From Bacteroidales bacterium UBA6401 (lineage in GTDB: Bacteria; Bacteroidota; Bacteroidia; Bacteroidales; UBA932): 64,000 bases of DNA. Within the stretch, counting starts at the first letter, position 1. The number at the start of each line of letters is the position of its first letter. This document shows, one piece after another, positions 61,756 to 64,000 of this stretch. Below the pieces are notes generated by a model that was not told where the DNA came from, did not search any database, and worked only from the letters and a program-made list of their open reading frames with translations. A program made the position numbers and the translations under genes. Location: the NCBI GenBank assembly GCA_002438635.1, contig DJPX01000042.1, positions 61,771 through 125,770 of the forward strand, given 5' to 3'.

Positions 61756-62358
61756 CTATTCGTTCATTAATACTATTGCTCTATATGTGTGATTGTCTTC
61801 AAGTTCAGAAAAAAGCCTATACGAAGCACCATCCTTTTCGCCTGGGTAGAAGAGAATTATTTTATATCTACCGGAGTTGTTATACTGCTCGTACTTATTT
61901 AAGAATGTGCTTGTTCTAAGGTATGGATATATATTTCCTATGCCATAGACGAACACGTAAGGGCGGATGTATTCATCAACCTTACTTACATGCTGCATTA
62001 TACGCTCATGTATATACCTCATAAATTCGTCACTATTGGCCTGCAAAAGAAGAGCACGAGTTACTTCGTCTGGTTTAGTAGTGTCTTTTTCCAATATGTA
62101 TTTTAGATAAGAAGGATGCTTCCCGAATGTTTTTCCATCCATAAAATGGCAGAACTCTTCGAAAATATCAAGAGTAAGCACATCTACATTATTAACTGGG
62201 CGCTTTATATTCTCCTTTATAGACTTTATCTGCTTACGCATCTCATATTCTTTTTCGGCGTCGTAGAGATAAACAAAAAAATTATAAAAAAGATCACCAT
62301 TTTCGGTATCTTGGAACTGCTTGCTGCATAACTTTTCATAAAGTTGTTCCACTGTCAT
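61756..62358 (-). CDS. brxB: BREX protein BrxB (DUF1788)
   Basis: 200 aa from the ATG at 62358 (MTVEQLYEKL), with an alternative in-frame ATG 9 bp upstream. The DUF1788 features are DLFYNFFVYLYDAEKEYEMR and the C-terminal IRPYVFVYGIGNIYPYLRTS followed by KIILFYPGE. It overlaps the brxA stop by 23 bp and precedes brxC by 2 bp. The function is unknown but it is essential in several BREX-1 systems. Confidence 0.9.
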   Translation of the reverse strand: MTVEQLYEKLCSKQFQDTENGDLFYNFFVYLYDAEKEYEMRKQIKSIKENIKRPVNNVDVLTLDIFEEFCHFMDGKTFGKHPSYLKYILEKDTTKPDEVTRALLLQANSDEFMRYIHERIMQHVSKVDEYIRPYVFVYGIGNIYPYLRTSTFLNKYEQYNNSGRYKIILFYPGEKDGASYRLFSELEDNHTYRAIVLMNE

Positions 62359-62986
62359 GGGTATCATAGGCTGCTTTGATTATTTCTATTCTGTACTTAG
62401 GGATAAAACATGCTTGGAGAAACCATATCTCTTTTGCGAATAGGCTCAACTCTTCATCTGTAAGGCTCGGAGGGGCCAATTCCTTAGTGTGAGAATCCAT
62501 TAGTCCAGCCTGTTTAAGAATGGTAATATATGTGCTTGCTATTTTTTTTCGTGTTTGTTCTGTCCAAGTGTCCACAAACTCGTCTTTCGATGCCATTTCA
62601 TTAAGGCGCATAAGTACATCATTTGAAGTAAGGACCCTATCCACGGAATTATATTTAGGAATGGCAAGATTTAATTGAAAATCAAGAAGAAGCGGATAGG
62701 TCTTCAGCAGAACCATAAAAAGAGATAATCGCTGCTGCTCTTCAGATTCTATTAAAAATTCCGTCCAAAAAGATTCAGGCATGGTGCGGTAGCGCTTCAC
62801 GAGTTCAATACTAACTCTTGAGCGAGCGGAGACGGATTGTATTTTTAAAAGTTCAGGATTATCCCTTAATTCCTTTACAGACTCAGGGCTATCTTCTTTA
62901 ATTAGATGCGAAACCACTACTATCGTCTCGCTGAGCATCATGGATGCCGCGGTAAAAGATGCGCCGTATGGGCTATTACGAGTCAT
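62336..62986 (-). CDS. brxA: BREX protein BrxA (DUF1819)
   Basis: 216 aa. DUF1819 pattern: YGASFTAASMMLSETIVVVS near the N-terminus, SRVSIELVKRYRTM, and a helical C-terminal half. BrxA family members are small DNA-binding proteins in BREX-1. First gene of the operon; the only candidate promoter seen is the box at 63378-63385, about 390 bp upstream. Confidence 0.9.
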   Translation of the reverse strand: MTRNSPYGASFTAASMMLSETIVVVSHLIKEDSPESVKELRDNPELLKIQSVSARSRVSIELVKRYRTMPESFWTEFLIESEEQQRLSLFMVLLKTYPLLLDFQLNLAIPKYNSVDRVLTSNDVLMRLNEMASKDEFVDTWTEQTRKKIASTYITILKQAGLMDSHTKELAPPSLTDEELSLFAKEIWFLQACFIPKYRIEIIKAAYDTHDSGTTL

Positions 62987-63186
62987 TGGTTCTCTGCTTT
63001 TATGTTATGCAGAGTTTTCTTTCACTTTTGATGCATTAGCCTTTCCTGTTGTACTATAGGTCTATACAAAGGTCTCTCTCCTAACTTCTAATTTAGTACT
63101 TGACCTTAAAACCACAATACACGCGAAAGGCGCGGCTCCCTACGCTATGTCATAAAGGCTCTGCAAAGCACGAACAAATAGCGACA

Positions 63187-63215
63187 GAAAACCACGCCCA
63201 AGGGACGCGGTTTTC
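63187..63215. terminator. Strong hairpin in the brxA upstream region
   Basis: GAAAACC (63187-63193) pairs with GGTTTTC (63209-63215), extended by CG/CG and CC/GG pairs around one mismatch and one bulge. A T-rich run follows on the plus strand and TTTTC on the minus strand. It lies inside the predicted BREX leader and could act as a terminator or attenuator. Confidence 0.45.
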
Positions 63216-63377
63216 TTCTACCGTATTGTTCTAAAAAATTTGCAGATTCTTATGACTCCGGTAAAAGAAAACTCAAATCAGTTTCTTAATATGTCTGCCT
63301 AAGTATTAAAAGTGCCCACTTTACAGCATTGAACAGCACCATATTCAATGGTTCTCTCAACACTTAGACATTAGTCA

Positions 63378-63385
63378 CAAATATA
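63378..63385 (-). promoter_or_regulatory. Candidate BREX -7 promoter element
   Basis: TATATTTG on the minus strand fits TAnnTTTG. No TTG is found at the -33 position; an inverted repeat sits there instead (63404-63423). Confidence 0.4.
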
Positions 63386-63403
63386 ATCATTATTTTCCAG
63401 ATG

Positions 63404-63423
63404 TCGAGTTTATATTTACTCGA
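63404..63423. promoter_or_regulatory. Operator-like palindrome over the BREX -33 region
   Basis: TCGAGT (63404-63409) and ACTCGA (63418-63423), perfect 6-bp arms with an 8-bp AT spacer. Its left arm overlaps where the -33 element should be, so a bound protein could block or recruit polymerase. No BREX regulator such as a WYL protein gene is in the window. Confidence 0.4.
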
Positions 63424-63504
63424 TGTCATTTATTTCCAATCATCATAGTGTATTTCCACATATACAGACCACTAAATAATTGACACGCTCTCTATTAGAA
63501 ATTA

Positions 63505-63541
63505 AAAGAGCGAGTAGCCTATAACTTACTACTCGCTCTTT
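63505..63541. terminator. Bidirectional terminator, 13-bp perfect stem
   Basis: AAAGAGCGAGTAG (63505-63517) and CTACTCGCTCTTT (63529-63541), 11-nt loop. Both sides continue into A/T runs. It would end the Rpn unit and insulate it from BREX. Confidence 0.75.
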
Positions 63542-63563
63542 ATCAAATATATTTTATTAAAAA

Positions 63564-63753
63564 CTACATATTCTTTATTGCCTCACTAATTGTACCTGTA
63601 TAATGCAAAATTCGATTAGGAATCAACTCCATCATTTTTCATCCTCTTTATAGCTATTTACAATACCTTGTTTAAAACCTTTAGTTAGACCTTTTGCAAA
63701 ACCACTTTCTGATCCTCTAAGTATTTTTGTCTTTCATTCTGAGCGAAGTTAGC
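63564..63753 (-). pseudogene. Broken second copy of an Rpn-family nuclease C-terminus
   Basis: Directly downstream of the Rpn gene the minus strand reads ANFAQNERQKYLEDQKV, matching ANFTPDEKEKYTEDQKM of that gene. A shift of frame then gives SGFAKGLTKGFKQGIV and SYKEDEK, and after a stop/start overlap MMELIPNRILHYTGTISEAI ends at a stop at 63564. This is a tail of the same type (linker, Gly-Lys repeats, YTG motif) with two frame breaks. The stop codon of the intact gene lies inside the GCTAAC that opens this copy. Confidence 0.55.
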
Positions 63754-64000
63754 GAGCAAGTAGTTTGTTTATTTCGCTTTCGGACATCCCTGTATAAAGG
63801 GAAACCTGCTCAATGGGTACATGGTTTTTTAGCATGTTCATAGCGATTTCTGCTTTTCCTTCAGCAAGTCCTTCTGCTTTTCCTTTAGCTTCACCTTCTG
63901 CAAGCCCTTTCTCTCTTGCATAATCTATACAATTCTGATAATCGTAAATCATCTTTTGGTCCTCCGTGTATTTTTCTTTTTCGTCGGGTGTGAAGTTAGC
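63749..64000 (-). CDS. Rpn-family (PD-(D/E)XK) recombination-promoting nuclease, C-terminal part
   Basis: The frame remains open to the right window edge, so only the last 83 residues are present. They show ANFTPDEKEKYTEDQKMIYD, the Gly/Lys/Ala/Glu-rich repeat KGLAEGEAKGKAEGLAEGK and the final IEQVSLYTGMSESEINKLL. These are typical of the C-terminal tail of Rpn/PDDEXK transposase-like nucleases, which promote RecA-independent recombination. The catalytic domain lies outside the window. Confidence 0.75.
   Translation of the reverse strand, partial: ANFTPDEKEKYTEDQKMIYDYQNCIDYAREKGLAEGEAKGKAEGLAEGKAEIAMNMLKNHVPIEQVSLYTGMSESEINKLLAR

Noticed and set aside
63005..63180. A structural RNA gene upstream of brxA
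   Set aside because: Some GC-rich stretches and short pairings exist, but no tRNA, tmRNA or 6S-like fold could be drawn.

Overview
The window looks like a Bacteroidales chromosome (phylum Bacteroidota, genus not assignable from sequence alone). Evidence: a SusC/SusD pair, a NigD-like lipoprotein, a Y_Y_Y-type sensor/regulator, an ECF sigma factor with a beta-barrel anti-sigma factor, a Rho with a long disordered insert, and repeated promoters of the Bacteroidota type (TTG, 20 bp spacer, TAnnTTTG). I saw no tRNA, rRNA or CRISPR array.

Left part (1-33.7 kb) is core chromosome. A truncated GH144-like lipoprotein and a divergent sensor/regulator open the window, followed by asd, a GT4 glycosyltransferase and a compact NigD / ECF sigma / dual-membrane anti-sigma locus. 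Next come ligA, a RelA/SpoT homologue coupled to two envelope proteins, ispG, then cdsA-ftsH-rsfS facing birA, rpe-pepD-dnaA, an amidase divergent from an LptD-like protein, rho with a long leader, and a GT2 / CBM9-like / YitT operon. Several genes overlap by 4-50 bp and two divergent pairs share interleaved promoters.

Middle part (33.8-41 kb): an orphan susC-susD pair, a HAD phosphatase and a nitroreductase. A decayed transposase tail at 41.05-41.3 kb marks the start of the accessory region.

Right part (41-64 kb) is an accessory/defence island. It holds a short promoter-to-terminator transcription unit, an HD phosphohydrolase with an AlkD-like protein, a DEAD/DEAH helicase whose N-terminus resembles DNA sulfur-binding domains, an AAA/DUF4143 ATPase, four small envelope ORFs (one a HicB-like domain fused to a membrane DUF4359-like domain), and a complete type 1 BREX operon on the minus strand: brxA-brxB-brxC-pglX-pglZ-brxL. 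This BREX has two oddities. Its BrxL keeps the AAA+ core but carries a MITD1-like C-terminal domain where a Lon-like domain is expected. A 398-bp gap between pglX and pglZ holds a degenerate 50-bp tandem repeat with covarying hairpin arms, next to a 94-bp GC-rich palindromic element. The window ends in an Rpn-family nuclease gene whose 3' end is followed by a broken second copy of its own tail.
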